Shown: positions 8,449 through 17,000 of the stretch, one piece after another
Layout: each line of letters starts with the position of its first letter
Position numbering within the stretch: the first letter of the stretch is position 1
Assembly (NCBI RefSeq): GCF_026343295.1
Contig: NZ_JAPELY010000001.1
Coordinates: 248,001-312,000 of the forward strand
Length of the DNA: 64,000 nt
Source: Streptomyces sp. NBC_00083
GTDB taxonomy: Bacteria > Actinomycetota > Actinomycetes > Streptomycetales > Streptomycetaceae
Direction: 5' to 3'
Made by a program: the position numbers and the translations under genes
The notes under the pieces: generated by a model
What the model was told of the DNA's origin: nothing
Database searches by the model: none
What the model saw: the letters and a program-made list of their open reading frames with translations, nothing else

Positions 8449-8703
8449 GTGGCTCAGAACATCACGATCATTCAGCAGATAGGCCTCTCCGTCCTCGCTG
8501 CGGCGAGTGTCGCCTGGGTCGTCGGACTGGTTCGCGTGCTGCGCCGGGAGCGCGCCGACCGGGCGGAGTGGCACGCCATGCGCTCGCTGCGGGCGGTGGG
8601 CCGGCAGGCCGGGCCGCCCGCGCAGGAGGCGGTGACCCTCACCGAGGCCGAGCACGCCGCCTTCGCGGGCCTGATGCGCCAGCTGGACCCCCGCCGCCCC
8701 TGA
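8449..8703 (+). CDS. Small single-pass membrane protein
   Basis: 84 residues. One N-terminal transmembrane helix (about residues 7-28, IGLSVLAAASVAWVVGLVRV) is followed by an Arg-rich cytosolic stretch (LRRERADRAEW) and a soluble tail with TLTEAEHAAFAGLMRQL. No family recognised. The GTG start has no Shine-Dalgarno, but a TCTACT hexamer ends 7 nt before it, suggesting a leaderless mRNA. A perfect DevR-like box 46 bp upstream hints at induction under oxygen limitation (inference). Confidence 0.65.
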   Translation: MAQNITIIQQIGLSVLAAASVAWVVGLVRVLRRERADRAEWHAMRSLRAVGRQAGPPAQEAVTLTEAEHAAFAGLMRQLDPRRP

Positions 8704-8765
8704 CCGTGCGTACGGTCCGCGGACGAGGTGGCCCGGCGGGGTCGTGAGCGACCCGCGCCAGGGCC

Positions 8766-9722
8766 TCAACTCACGCGCGCGCGGCGCTCCATGGCGGTTC
8801 TGGCCGCCTGCTCGCTGCCGTACACCTCGCACATGTGGCGGCCGTCCGGCGTCGCCGTGTGCTCGACCTCCCACAGGCTCAGCTCGCTGCCGTCGAGCAG
8901 CAGGAACGCGTGCTCGTACAGCGTGAACGCGGCGTCCTGGCCGGCCGGACGGCAGTGGCTGCCGAACGCCTGGCTGATCCAGTGCGCGTGGGCCGCCCGC
9001 AGCCGCAGCGCGGTGCGATGGCCCGGCCGGTCCCGGTTCTCGGCCCGGCGCAGCAGCCGCCGCGCGTGGTCCGCGGAGTCGTCGGGCGCGTACGGGTGGA
9101 GGAGCCCGCCGCGCGGGGTGCCGCGCCGGGGCTCCACGAGGGCGTCGGGGCCGAGCCCCGCCTCCCAGCAGTCCTCGAAGTGGCCGAGGGCGTCGAGGCT
9201 CTCGACCTCCCTCGGCGCGGTCCGTTCGTCGTCGGCGCCGGCCGGTCCGTCCGGCGGGAGGTGCCTGCGGCGCAGCCGTGCGGCGGCGATGCGGGCCTCC
9301 TCCTCGGCCGGGTACACCTCGTGCGCGTACTCGCGCCCGTCGTGGTGGGCGACCTCCCACAGGGTGACGGTGGTGCCGTCCAGGAGCAGATAGCAGTGCC
9401 GGTAGGTCTCGCGGCTCAGGCGGTGCCCGGCGGCCGAGGTGTGCAGGGACGAGTGGAGCGAAGTGGTGTGCGCCATCGCGGAGTCGAGGCGCTCGACGAG
9501 CTCGTCCGGCAGGTCGAAGGAGTTCAGGGCCCGCCCGAGCAGTGCGGCCAGTTGGTCCTGGGCCGATTCTTCACCGGGGCCGCGCTCGCCGTCGAGCGGG
9601 TGGGGCACATGGAGCACCAAGGCTTCTCCTGGCCGTCGCTGTTGGTCACGTAGAAGGTGCTCAACGTAGCCCCTGAGGGCCGATCGCGCAGCGGGCATGG
9701 CCGAAACTTTTCCGGCCGGCAA
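8766..9722 (-). CDS. Streptomycete conserved hypothetical (DUF6227-like) with internal duplication
   Basis: 318 residues with no recognised catalytic motif. Two related segments are visible, near residues 106-150 (YRHCYLLLDGTTVTLWEVAH then EVYPAEEEARIAAARLRRR) and near 268-315 (YEHAFLLLDGSELSLWEVEH then EVYGSEQAARTAMERRAR). This suggests an ancestral duplication. The N-terminus (ALRGYVEHLLRDQQRRPGEA) is helical and charged. There are no membrane segments or signal peptide, so it is probably cytoplasmic. An alternative start is Met9 (9698). The DUF6227 label is from memory of similar streptomycete proteins. Confidence 0.7.
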   Translation of the reverse strand: MPAGKVSAMPAARSALRGYVEHLLRDQQRRPGEALVLHVPHPLDGERGPGEESAQDQLAALLGRALNSFDLPDELVERLDSAMAHTTSLHSSLHTSAAGHRLSRETYRHCYLLLDGTTVTLWEVAHHDGREYAHEVYPAEEEARIAAARLRRRHLPPDGPAGADDERTAPREVESLDALGHFEDCWEAGLGPDALVEPRRGTPRGGLLHPYAPDDSADHARRLLRRAENRDRPGHRTALRLRAAHAHWISQAFGSHCRPAGQDAAFTLYEHAFLLLDGSELSLWEVEHTATPDGRHMCEVYGSEQAARTAMERRARVS

Positions 9723-9774
9723 CCCACATTCGGGTTACCGGCCGGTGAAGTTCGTTCTGTGGAACGGGAGTTGG

Positions 9775-11073
9775 TCAGCCGACGCTGTCCGCCGTCCACT
9801 GCGCCCACGACAGGTTCCAGCCGTTGAGGCCGTTGTCCGGGGAGATGGTCTTGTCGGGCGAGCCCTTCACGACGACGACGTCACCGATGAGGCTGTGGTC
9901 GAACATCCACTTGGCCGAGGTGTCGCCCGCGGCACCCTTCACGTCCCGCATGCCGACACAGCCGTGGCTGGTGCCCTCGTTGCCGAACACCGAGGGGTCG
10001 CCCCAGTAGTTGCCGTGGATGAAGGTGCCGGAGGTGGACAGGCGCATCGCGTGCGGCACGTCCTTGATGTCGTACTCGCCGCCGAAGCCCACGCTGTCGC
10101 CGTTCATCCGGGTCTGCGTGAACTTCTCCGAGATCACCATCTGCCCGTTGTACGTGGGGTGCGCGGCGCTGCCGGTCGAGACGGGGATCGTCTTGATGGT
10201 CCTGCCGTCCTGCTGGACGGTCATCTCCTGCGTCTTCACGTCCACCGTCGAGACCTGGTTGCGGCCGATGGTGAAGGAGACGTCCTTCTTCTGTACGCCG
10301 TAGATGCCCTTGGAGCCCTCGACCTTGTCCAGGTCGATCTTCATCGTCACCTTGGACCCGGCCTTCCAGTACTCCTCGGGACGGAAGTCCAGGCGGGTCG
10401 AGTTGAACCAGTGCCCGACGACCTGCTGGCCGCTGCTGCTGGTGACCGTGATGTGGGAGAGGACGTCCTTCTTGTTGGTGATCGCCTTGTTGAAGGTGAA
10501 GGACACCGGCATGCCGACGCCGACCGTGGAGCCGTCGTCGGGGGTGTAGGTGCCGATGAAGCTGTCCTTCGCCGAGACGGTCGTGAACTGCGAGTTCTCC
10601 GTCGCCGGGCGGCCCTTGTCGTCCTTGCCGTTCGCGGTGATCTTGTACTGGGTGCCGCGCTCGACCTTGCCGGTCGGCTTCCAGGAGAGCCCGTCGGCGG
10701 CGAGCTGGCCGGCCACGGCCTTGCCGCCCTGCGCCTCGGTCATCGTCACGTCGGAGAGCTTGCCGCCGTCCGCCTTGACGGTGACGTCGTTGATGGAGGC
10801 GTTGGTGGACCCGTCCTTGGCCGAGATGGTGATCTTCAGCGTGGAGGCGTCCTTGGCGGCCGCGGCGTCCGAGCCCTTGCCGGTCTTGCCGTCGTCGCTG
10901 GCCTTGGCGTCGCCGCCGCAGGCGGTCAGCGCGAGCGCGCCGACCAGCAGGCCGGCCGCGCCCGCGACCAGCCGGACACGACGCCGGGCGTGCGGACGCG
11001 CGGTGCGCGGGGTGCTGAACTGCTGAGGCTGCGCTGCGTTGTCCGACGCGGGCGGTGTCACGGGCTGCTCCAT
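9775..11073 (-). CDS. L,D-transpeptidase lipoprotein (YkuD domain)
   Basis: 432 residues from the chosen ATG. The N-terminus has a basic Arg-rich n-region, a hydrophobic core and the lipobox LTAC (Cys near residue 35), so it is a lipoprotein on the outer face of the membrane. Two Ig-like domains follow (about 50-270). The YkuD catalytic domain contains HGNYWGDPSVF and TSHGCVGM, with the nucleophilic Cys. Such enzymes make 3-3 cross-links in peptidoglycan. An upstream in-frame start would add 31 residues before the signal and is unlikely. A Crp-type palindrome lies 79 bp upstream. Confidence 0.92.
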   Translation of the reverse strand: MEQPVTPPASDNAAQPQQFSTPRTARPHARRRVRLVAGAAGLLVGALALTACGGDAKASDDGKTGKGSDAAAAKDASTLKITISAKDGSTNASINDVTVKADGGKLSDVTMTEAQGGKAVAGQLAADGLSWKPTGKVERGTQYKITANGKDDKGRPATENSQFTTVSAKDSFIGTYTPDDGSTVGVGMPVSFTFNKAITNKKDVLSHITVTSSSGQQVVGHWFNSTRLDFRPEEYWKAGSKVTMKIDLDKVEGSKGIYGVQKKDVSFTIGRNQVSTVDVKTQEMTVQQDGRTIKTIPVSTGSAAHPTYNGQMVISEKFTQTRMNGDSVGFGGEYDIKDVPHAMRLSTSGTFIHGNYWGDPSVFGNEGTSHGCVGMRDVKGAAGDTSAKWMFDHSLIGDVVVVKGSPDKTISPDNGLNGWNLSWAQWTADSVG

Positions 11074-11151
11074 GTCTGCGTGATGGACTGCGAATTGAAT
11101 CCAGTACGGGCATAGAGCACCCAAATGGGCGTAGTGGTTGCGAGAGCGGAA

Positions 11152-11167
11152 TGTGACGGCGGTCACA
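11152..11167. promoter_or_regulatory. Crp-type palindrome upstream of the L,D-transpeptidase gene
   Basis: TGTGAC-GGCG-GTCACA fits GTG-N6-GNCAC, the streptomycete Crp motif, and the classic TGTGA-N6-TCACA. On the minus strand a TATGCC -10-like hexamer (11109-11114) would put the dyad about 58 bp before transcription start, compatible with activation. The gene on the other side (11186) runs toward the site and ends there, so the transpeptidase gene is the only likely target. Confidence 0.6.
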
Positions 11168-11185
11168 GTCGACGCTGTGTGCGTC

Positions 11186-12232
11186 TCAACTCCCGTACAG
11201 ATCCCTATAAGAGGGGAATGTCCCCCCTGATGAGCCGTGCCCGTCGATGGTTTCGGCCGTGCGCACGCCCCGCACGATCGCCCGCGCCACGACGTCCGCC
11301 CCGGCGGCCAGGACGTGGTTCAGCTCCTCGGGTCCGAGCGGGCCGGGCCCGGCGCCACCGTCCGGCCGGTGCGTGCCCGTTGCCAGGGCGAACACCGTGT
11401 CCCCGTCGTGCATCAGATGGACGGGGCGGATCGCGCGGGCCAGCCCGTCGTGCGCGGTCCCGGCGAGCTTCTGCGCCTGCGGCCGGCTGAGCGGCGCGTC
11501 GGTGGCGACGACGGCGAGCGTGGTGTTGAGCGGCGGAAGGCCCATGCGCTCGCGGGAGCGCGCGATCCGCTCCTGCGCCGCCGCGTGGACGCCGGGGTCG
11601 GGGATGCGCAACGGGCCCGCCCCGTACTCCCCGTACAGCACTCCGGTGTACGGGTCGACCGGTGAGCCCACGGCGTTGACGACGGCGAGCGCCGCCACGG
11701 TGACCCCCGAGGCGAGCCGGATGCTCGCGGTGCCGACACCGCCCTTGATCCCGCCGACAACGGCGCCGGTCCCGGCCCCGACATTGCCCTCGCCGACCTC
11801 GGGACCTGCGGCCCCGGCGGCCTCGGCGGCGGCCCGCCCCACCGAGGCGTCGGGCCGGGCCCGCCAGTCACCGCCCCGTCCCAGGTCGAACACGCAGGCC
11901 GCGGGCACGACCGGCACCACCTGATGCGGCTCGGGGCCCACCCGCACCCCGCGCCCCTGCTCCTCAAGCCAGGCCATGACCCCGGCCGCCGCGTCGAGCC
12001 CGTACGCGCTGCCGCCGGTCAGGACCACGGCGTCGATGCGCTCGACGACGTTCCTCGGATCGAGCGCGTCGGTCTCCCGCGTGCCGGGCCCGCCCCCGCG
12101 CACCTCGACCGCGGCGACGGCCCCGCCGGACGGCGCGAGCACCACGGTGACCCCGCTCAGCGCACCCGCCCCGGCCACTTGGGCATGCCCCACTCGGACG
12201 CCGGGGACATCGGTGAGGGAGTCGGTGGTCAT
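11186..12232 (-). CDS. P1-family (DmpA-like, S58) autoprocessing aminopeptidase
   Basis: 348 residues from Met in MTTDSLTDVPGVRVGH; an upstream start adds 14 Arg/Pro-rich residues. P1 peptidases are Ntn-hydrolase-like enzymes that self-cleave before a Ser/Thr, which becomes the nucleophile. Seen: VPGVRVGHAQ, the Gly-rich GNVGAGTGAVVGGIKGGVG near residue 170, and PPLNTTLAVVATDAPLSR near 260, with the expected Asn-Thr cleavage/nucleophile site. Family members release N-terminal residues or hydrolyse D-amino esters and beta-peptides. It is cytoplasmic, with no signal peptide, and lies in the same direction as the upstream phosphatase, 58 bp away. Substrate unknown. Confidence 0.87.
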   Translation of the reverse strand: MTTDSLTDVPGVRVGHAQVAGAGALSGVTVVLAPSGGAVAAVEVRGGGPGTRETDALDPRNVVERIDAVVLTGGSAYGLDAAAGVMAWLEEQGRGVRVGPEPHQVVPVVPAACVFDLGRGGDWRARPDASVGRAAAEAAGAAGPEVGEGNVGAGTGAVVGGIKGGVGTASIRLASGVTVAALAVVNAVGSPVDPYTGVLYGEYGAGPLRIPDPGVHAAAQERIARSRERMGLPPLNTTLAVVATDAPLSRPQAQKLAGTAHDGLARAIRPVHLMHDGDTVFALATGTHRPDGGAGPGPLGPEELNHVLAAGADVVARAIVRGVRTAETIDGHGSSGGTFPSYRDLYGS

Positions 12233-12290
12233 GGGGGCATGCCTACCACGGGGTGGGGCGCCTGTGTGCCGCACCGGAACCGCGCCGGCC

Positions 12291-12878
12291 TTACGGGACG
12301 TTCCACGCGGCGAGGACCGGCTGGTCGGCCTCCGTGGTGAGGACGCTCAGGGTGCCCGGGTGGGGGTGGCCCAGAAGGCGGCTCTCGGACGGGGGGAGGC
12401 CCAGCCAGCGGACGGTGAGGACGCGGGCCAGGTGGCCGTGGGCCACTACGGCCACGTCGCCCTCGGTCAGGAGCGGGCGGATGCGGGCCAGGGCGGCGTC
12501 GGTGCGGGCGGCGACCCGGGCGAGCTGCTCGCCGGGGTGGTCTGCGTCGCCCGGGATCACTCCGTCGCGCCACAGGTCCCAGCCCGGCCGCGTCGCGCGG
12601 ATCTGCTCGGCGGACCGGCCCTCGTAGCCGCCGTAGTCCCACTCCAGCAGGTCGGGGTCGGGCTGGGCGCCGGTCAGCCCGGCCAGCTCCGCCGTCCGCA
12701 GGGCGCGGCTCAACGGGCTGCTGAACACGGCCACCAGCCGGCGCCCCGCCAGCCTCGGAGCGAGCGCACGGGCCGCGGCCTCGCCCGCCGCGGTCAGCGG
12801 CACATCGGTCCGGCCCGCGTGCTGCCCCGTCAGGCTCCACTCGGTCTGGCCGTGTCTGATCACCATGAGTTCACCCAT
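12291..12878 (-). CDS. Histidine phosphatase family (phosphoglycerate mutase-like)
   Basis: 195 residues. The RHGQTEW signature at residues 8-14 supplies the phospho-accepting His. LSRALRTAELAG near 60 and VVAHGHLARVL near 150 carry the other catalytic Arg and His. The cofactor-dependent fold is clear but the substrate is not; similar actinobacterial proteins include broad phosphatases and glucosyl-3-phosphoglycerate or acid phosphatases. It may be cotranscribed with the P1 peptidase downstream. Confidence 0.88.
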   Translation of the reverse strand: MGELMVIRHGQTEWSLTGQHAGRTDVPLTAAGEAAARALAPRLAGRRLVAVFSSPLSRALRTAELAGLTGAQPDPDLLEWDYGGYEGRSAEQIRATRPGWDLWRDGVIPGDADHPGEQLARVAARTDAALARIRPLLTEGDVAVVAHGHLARVLTVRWLGLPPSESRLLGHPHPGTLSVLTTEADQPVLAAWNVP

Positions 12879-13063
12879 GGCGGGGGACGTTGGTGAGCGT
12901 TGAGCCGGCTCCTCAAGGGCGGATGTGCGCAGGCGAGTTGGGACGGGCGGTCGATGTCAGTGGCGGATGCCAGTCTGGTTCCGGCGTCACCCCGAGCGGG
13001 GGAGACGGCTGAGCCTGGGCCGACGCTGCGTGTCGTCGACCACTGTCCTACCGGAAGGCCGCC

Positions 13064-13468
13064 ATGAGCTGGGACGTGCTGCTGCTCCACCTGCCCGAGG
13101 GCTTCACCTCCGTCCAAGAGCTGCCCGACAGCTTCACCCCGCCCGCACTCGGCACACGGCACGACGTCCTCGCGGCGCTGGGCGAGGCTGTTCCCGAGGC
13201 CGACCTGTCCGATCCGGCCTGGGGTGAAATCGAGGGCCCCACCTGGTCCATGGACCTCAACATCGGCGAGGGCGAACCCGTGGACACGGCCATGCTGCAC
13301 ATCTACGGTTCCGGCGACGACGTGCTCGTCCTGGTCCTCCGGATCGCTCGGGCCCTTCGCTGCAAGGCCCTGGACATCTCCACGGGACGCCTGCTCAGCG
13401 GCCCCGACGTGGCGGGGTGGCACACGTTCCAGGCGTATCGCGACCGGGTGGCCGGCGGTGCCGGCTGA
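13064..13468 (+). CDS. Conserved hypothetical protein
   Basis: 134 residues with GGAAGG six bases before the ATG, so the start is good. It is acidic and soluble, and begins MSWDVLLLHLPEGFTSVQEL. The pattern of beta strands and helices, ending in RLLSGPDVAGWHTFQAYRDR, resembles small single-domain actinobacterial proteins of unknown function, some of which sit near toxin-immunity loci; nothing here supports that role. It is convergent with the LtrA gene. Confidence 0.7.
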   Translation: MSWDVLLLHLPEGFTSVQELPDSFTPPALGTRHDVLAALGEAVPEADLSDPAWGEIEGPTWSMDLNIGEGEPVDTAMLHIYGSGDDVLVLVLRIARALRCKALDISTGRLLSGPDVAGWHTFQAYRDRVAGGAG

Positions 13469-13490
13469 GCCGGCGGGTGCGGCGCGCCGG

Positions 13491-14648
13491 TCAGGGCGCC
13501 GGTGCCGGCTCGGGGTGGTGGCGGTTCAGGGTCCAGCCGATCGCCACCGTTGCCGCTGCCACCGCGCCGGCCAGGGGGACCGCCGTGTGGCCCGCGAACG
13601 TGCAGGCGAGGATGGCCAACGTCGCGACCGGCAGCACCAGTTGCTGTGCCTTGCCGCGTTTGAAGTGGCGGGAGTGCAGGAGCCAGACCGTCAGGAGGAA
13701 CAGGGCCGCCGGGACCGTCACGGCGGAAGCCGCCGCGTTCGCCGAGATGTGGGCCTTGCCCACGGTCTGCTCGATCGCCACCTCCATGCCCGCGCCGATC
13801 GCCGCCGCCGCGGCCAGGACCACGTAGTGGCCGTAACCCCACACGAACGCCTGGCGGTTGGAGGTCAGGTGGTCGTGGATCGGGGCCGCGAAATAGATCC
13901 ACCAGGCGGCGAACACGATGAGCAGGCCGCCCGCCGCGAGGGGCAGGAGGTCACCCAGCTCGTCGTGCTCGTCCAGGGCCTCCTGTACGGCGATGGTCGC
14001 CGCCGACACCGTCTCGCCGAGCACGATCAGCGTGAACAGGCCGTACCGCTCGGCGATGTGGTGCGGGTGCCAGGTGGTGGTGTGGACGCGTTCGGCGACC
14101 ATCGGTACGGACAGCTCGGCGAGGGCGAGCAGCGGGAAGAGCCAGGACCGGGCCGCGCCGGGCACGAACAGCATGACCACCCAGCCGATCTGGCACACCA
14201 CGAGCCCGGCCGCGTACCGCAGGCACATCGTGCGTTCGGCCCGGTCCTCGCAGGACATCCCGGCCCGCAGCCATTGGCTGGTCAGCGCGAGCCGCATCAC
14301 GATGTAGCCGATGACGGCGAGCGTGAAGTCGTTGTCGAACGCGCGCGGTACGCCTGCCGCGAGGATCAGTACGCCGGTGATCTGGACCAGGGTCACCACG
14401 CGGTACAGGGCGTCGTCGGTGTCGTACGCCGAGGCGAACCACGTGAAGTTCATCCACGCCCACCAGATGGCGAAGAAGACGACCGCGTATCCGGCGAGGC
14501 CCGAGCCCACGTGGCCCTCCGCGAGGGAGTGGACGAGCCGGGCGCCGCCCTGGGCGACGGCGACGACGAAGCACAGGTCGAAGAAGAGCTCCAGCGGGGT
14601 GGAGGCGCGGTGGCCCTCGTGGCGGCTGCGTGCGGTCATGCGTGGCAT
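13491..14648 (-). CDS. Low temperature requirement protein A (LtrA) family membrane protein
   Basis: About 385 residues from ATG 14648 (a second ATG at 14639 also fits). Roughly ten transmembrane segments. The signature PLELFFDLCFVVAVAQ near the start and ERYGLFTLIVLGETV near residue 215 define the family, first linked to cold growth in Listeria. Biochemical role unknown. It runs toward the hypothetical gene at 13064. The frame stays open to 15227 without coding character, so the internal start is preferred. Confidence 0.88.
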   Translation of the reverse strand: MPRMTARSRHEGHRASTPLELFFDLCFVVAVAQGGARLVHSLAEGHVGSGLAGYAVVFFAIWWAWMNFTWFASAYDTDDALYRVVTLVQITGVLILAAGVPRAFDNDFTLAVIGYIVMRLALTSQWLRAGMSCEDRAERTMCLRYAAGLVVCQIGWVVMLFVPGAARSWLFPLLALAELSVPMVAERVHTTTWHPHHIAERYGLFTLIVLGETVSAATIAVQEALDEHDELGDLLPLAAGGLLIVFAAWWIYFAAPIHDHLTSNRQAFVWGYGHYVVLAAAAAIGAGMEVAIEQTVGKAHISANAAASAVTVPAALFLLTVWLLHSRHFKRGKAQQLVLPVATLAILACTFAGHTAVPLAGAVAAATVAIGWTLNRHHPEPAPAP

Positions 14649-14677
14649 GCGCACAGCACACCAGACGGGGCGGGGCG

Positions 14678-15337
14678 CTAGGCGGCCAACACCTCGGGCC
14701 GCACCGATTCGTACCGGTTCAGCACAAGGCGTGCGATGAGGGGGTGATCGGCGATCGGTGCCGATACGGCGTGCACGCCCGGGGTCGCTTCGAGTGCGCG
14801 GGTGAAGCGGCCCGGGGCCAGGAGGTGCGTGGCGATCGTGATCCGCCGGAAGCCGGCGCGGCGGAGCGCTTCGACGCGGTCGGGGACGGTGGGGCGTGCG
14901 GCGGAGCAGTAGGCGTCGACGACGGGGAGGTCGGGGTGGGTCCGGCTCAACTCCCTCGCCACGGCGCGGGTTCCGTCGATGCCGCCGGGACGGGTGGAGC
15001 CGGCGCCCGCCACGACGATCGCGTCGCCGGGGCCGCCGGCCGCCACGAGCCGCTCGTGCACGGCACGCGCCACGTCCGGCTCGCCGGCCAGCCCTTCGGT
15101 GAGGGTGCAGTGGTGGCGCCGGGTGAGCGCGGGGATGTCCACGGTGCGGTGGTAGCCGTTGCCGAGGAGGAGGGGGACGACGGTGGCGCCGGGGTGCCTC
15201 GCGAGGACGTCCGCGAGGGAGGGGCACTGGGCGTCGAGGTGCCCGACCAGGGCGGGGCGGTCCAGCCGCTGCACGAGGCGGGCGATCGTCCGGCCCGTGC
15301 CGGGGGCGGGGCTGCCGTGTACGGCGAGCACGAGCAT
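14678..15337 (-). CDS. Sirohydrochlorin chelatase-like (CbiX/SirB) protein
   Basis: 219 residues from the ATG preceded by GGAAGG. Two tandem chelatase half-domains are visible. The first starts MLVLAVHGSP with the metal-site His and includes VVPLLLGNGYHRTVDIP. The second starts DAIVVAGAGSTRPGGIDGTRAVA and includes ITIATHLLAPGRFT. CbiX/SirB proteins insert iron or cobalt into sirohydrochlorin to form siroheme or cobalamin precursors. Siroheme is the cofactor of the NirB-type reductase encoded 1.7 kb away, so a role in siroheme supply is attractive but inferred. It is 29 bp upstream of the LtrA gene, in the same direction. Confidence 0.85.
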   Translation of the reverse strand: MLVLAVHGSPAPGTGRTIARLVQRLDRPALVGHLDAQCPSLADVLARHPGATVVPLLLGNGYHRTVDIPALTRRHHCTLTEGLAGEPDVARAVHERLVAAGGPGDAIVVAGAGSTRPGGIDGTRAVARELSRTHPDLPVVDAYCSAARPTVPDRVEALRRAGFRRITIATHLLAPGRFTRALEATPGVHAVSAPIADHPLIARLVLNRYESVRPEVLAA

Positions 15338-15533
15338 GTGGGGCCTTCCGGTGCGGGGCCGTTCCCTGGCCGGGTGGGTGCCGGGGTGGTGTCGTGGCAC
15401 CCCGGCGTCTTCACGCTAGCGCGGGGGGTGGTGTGCGGGGCTCGGCGAAAGCCCCCTGGTGGGGGGACGTTGGGCTCCCCTGTCCGGTGGGGGCGCGGTG
15501 GGGGCCGGCCCCGGGGGGTTTGCCCCGCCCCGC

Positions 15534-15635
15534 CCCTTCCCGAAACCCTCCGGGGGCGGGAGTTGGGCTGAGGTCCAGGCTCCTGGGGCTCCGCCCCAGA
15601 CCCCGTTCGCGCCTGAAGGGCGCTCGTCCTCAAAC
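15534..15635 (+). repeat. Composite intergenic repeat, copy A
   Basis: The block runs from CCCTTCCCGAAACCCTCCGG through GGGGCTCCGCCCCAGACCCC to GCGCCTGAAGGGCGCTCGTC. It matches 52225-52325 in the same orientation and 62700-62850 in inverse orientation. It contains the internal dyad GGGGC-TCC-GCCCC. Confidence 0.8.
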
Positions 15636-15752
15636 TCCCCCAAGGCCTTAAGGGCCAGGGGGGACCCCCATGACGGGCTGAAGATGCTCATGCTGGCCGG
15701 CACCGATCCCGCCAGGGGCGCGGGGGAGTGCATGCCGCCCGGCATCGAGTAG

Positions 15753-16060
15753 TCAGGGGCGCGGGGCTGTGCCGTTTGCGCGGCTCCGCCGCGGTGGGCG
15801 CGCGGGGTTGGCGCCGGGTGCGCTACCAGGGGCGCGGGGAACTGCGCGAGGAGCGAGCACGGTCCGCAGGCGGCCGACGTTTCAGGGGCGCGGGGCTGTG
15901 CCGTTTGCGCGGCTCCGCCGCGGTGGGCGCGAGGGGTTGGCGCCGGGTGCCCTACCAGGGGCGCGGGGAACTGCGCGAGGAGCGAGCACGGTCCGCAGGT
16001 GACCGACGTTTCAGGGGCGCGGGGAACTGCGCGAGATCCGGGTACGGTTCGCGGACGACC
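15753..16060. repeat. 129-bp tandem repeat, two full copies and one partial
   Basis: Units start with TCAGGGGCGCGGGG at 15753, 15882 and 16011, exactly 129 bp apart; the third is truncated after about 50 bp. Each full unit includes CGGCTCCGCCGCGGTGGGCG and GGGGAACTGCGCGA. Shorter versions of the same modules recur at 52.05-52.19 kb and 62.9-63.2 kb. Confidence 0.85.
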
Positions 16061-16116
16061 GGCGCCGCCGGGGGCGTGGGGTTTCGCCCTCCCGGGGCGG
16101 CGCGCAGAGTAAGGGG

Positions 16117-16863
16117 ATGACCGCGCACCCTTACTCGCTCCGCGACCTCGCCCGCACCCGCGCCTCCCTCGACGGCGACGAGGTGACCTACTGGTGGTCC
16201 GGCGACGTCTACTCCTGGGCCCCCGACGAGCCCTACCAGCGCCTCTTCGGCTTCGAGGGCGTCAACGTCGCCCGCCTCGTCCCCGACGAGGACGCCGGTC
16301 CGGACGCGTACCAGCTCCTCACCCGCGAGGCCGCCTTCTACCTCGACCCCGTCACCCGCCGCATCCTCGACAGCTGGCAGGACCTGCCCGTCGTGCACAT
16401 CTGGAACGACCCGGCCAACCAGCGCTGGCGCCCCTTCCCCGTGCCCACCACCGAACTCGGCGGCCAGGTCTGCTTCAGCCTGGAGATCCCGCTCGCCTAC
16501 CCCTCGCCCCTGCCGGTCGCCCAGTACCCGCTGCACTCCGCCGGCGACACGTACAAGGCCCTCGAACTGTTCCAGTTCTTCGCCGACCGCGTCGACCTCG
16601 CGGGCCCCGCGCCCAGCGTGCCGGCCACCATGTCGTGGACCCGGATGGCGCCCTGGCTGCCCTGGATGGCGCGCGGCCAGCGCCCCGGCGGGCTCACCTA
16701 CCACTGCCGGGGCCGCAAGCTCGCCGCGCACGCCGAGGTCCCCGAGCGCACCCGCGCCCACATCGCCGACCACCACCCCGAGTTCGCGCACGCGCCCGAG
16801 AAGTGGAGCGAGCCCAACGAGACCAGCTGGACCTACTTCCGCAAGCTCAACCCGCCCGCGTAA
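16117..16863 (+). CDS. DUF1838-like conserved protein
   Basis: 248 residues, soluble, aromatic-rich. Seen: DGDEVTYWWSGDVYSWAPDE near the start, LFGFEGVNVARLV, ILDSWQDLPVVHIWNDPANQ mid-protein, and TYHCRGRKL with a late WTYFRKLNPP. The pattern agrees with the DUF1838 family, whose function is unknown. A purine-rich AAGGGG lies directly against the ATG, unusually close for a ribosome site. It precedes nirBD by 137 bp in the same direction, but there is no evidence of a shared role. Confidence 0.72.
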   Translation: MTAHPYSLRDLARTRASLDGDEVTYWWSGDVYSWAPDEPYQRLFGFEGVNVARLVPDEDAGPDAYQLLTREAAFYLDPVTRRILDSWQDLPVVHIWNDPANQRWRPFPVPTTELGGQVCFSLEIPLAYPSPLPVAQYPLHSAGDTYKALELFQFFADRVDLAGPAPSVPATMSWTRMAPWLPWMARGQRPGGLTYHCRGRKLAAHAEVPERTRAHIADHHPEFAHAPEKWSEPNETSWTYFRKLNPPA

Positions 16864-17000
16864 CCGGTACCGCACGGGACGGACTGCCCGGCCCCCGAGG
16901 GCCGCACGACCCTGGTGAGCAGGGCTTTTTCGGGAGCCGTGGCGTACGCGCCCGGTCTAGCTTCGAAGGAGAGACCCCTCCCGAGTTCCGGAGCGAAGCC

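Larger units (their letters stand above)
15338..16116. other. 779-bp gene-free gap filled with GC-rich repeats
   Basis: No convincing gene. The first part (15534-15635) is a copy of a composite repeat found again at 52 and 63 kb. The second part is a 129-bp tandem repeat. Apparent open frames here read through repeated low-complexity sequence and are not supported. Confidence 0.75.

Noticed and set aside
16876..16889. DevR-like GGGAC-N4-TGCCC before nirBD
   Set aside because: Two of five right-arm bases are wrong. I could not support extending the hypoxia regulon to nirBD from this.
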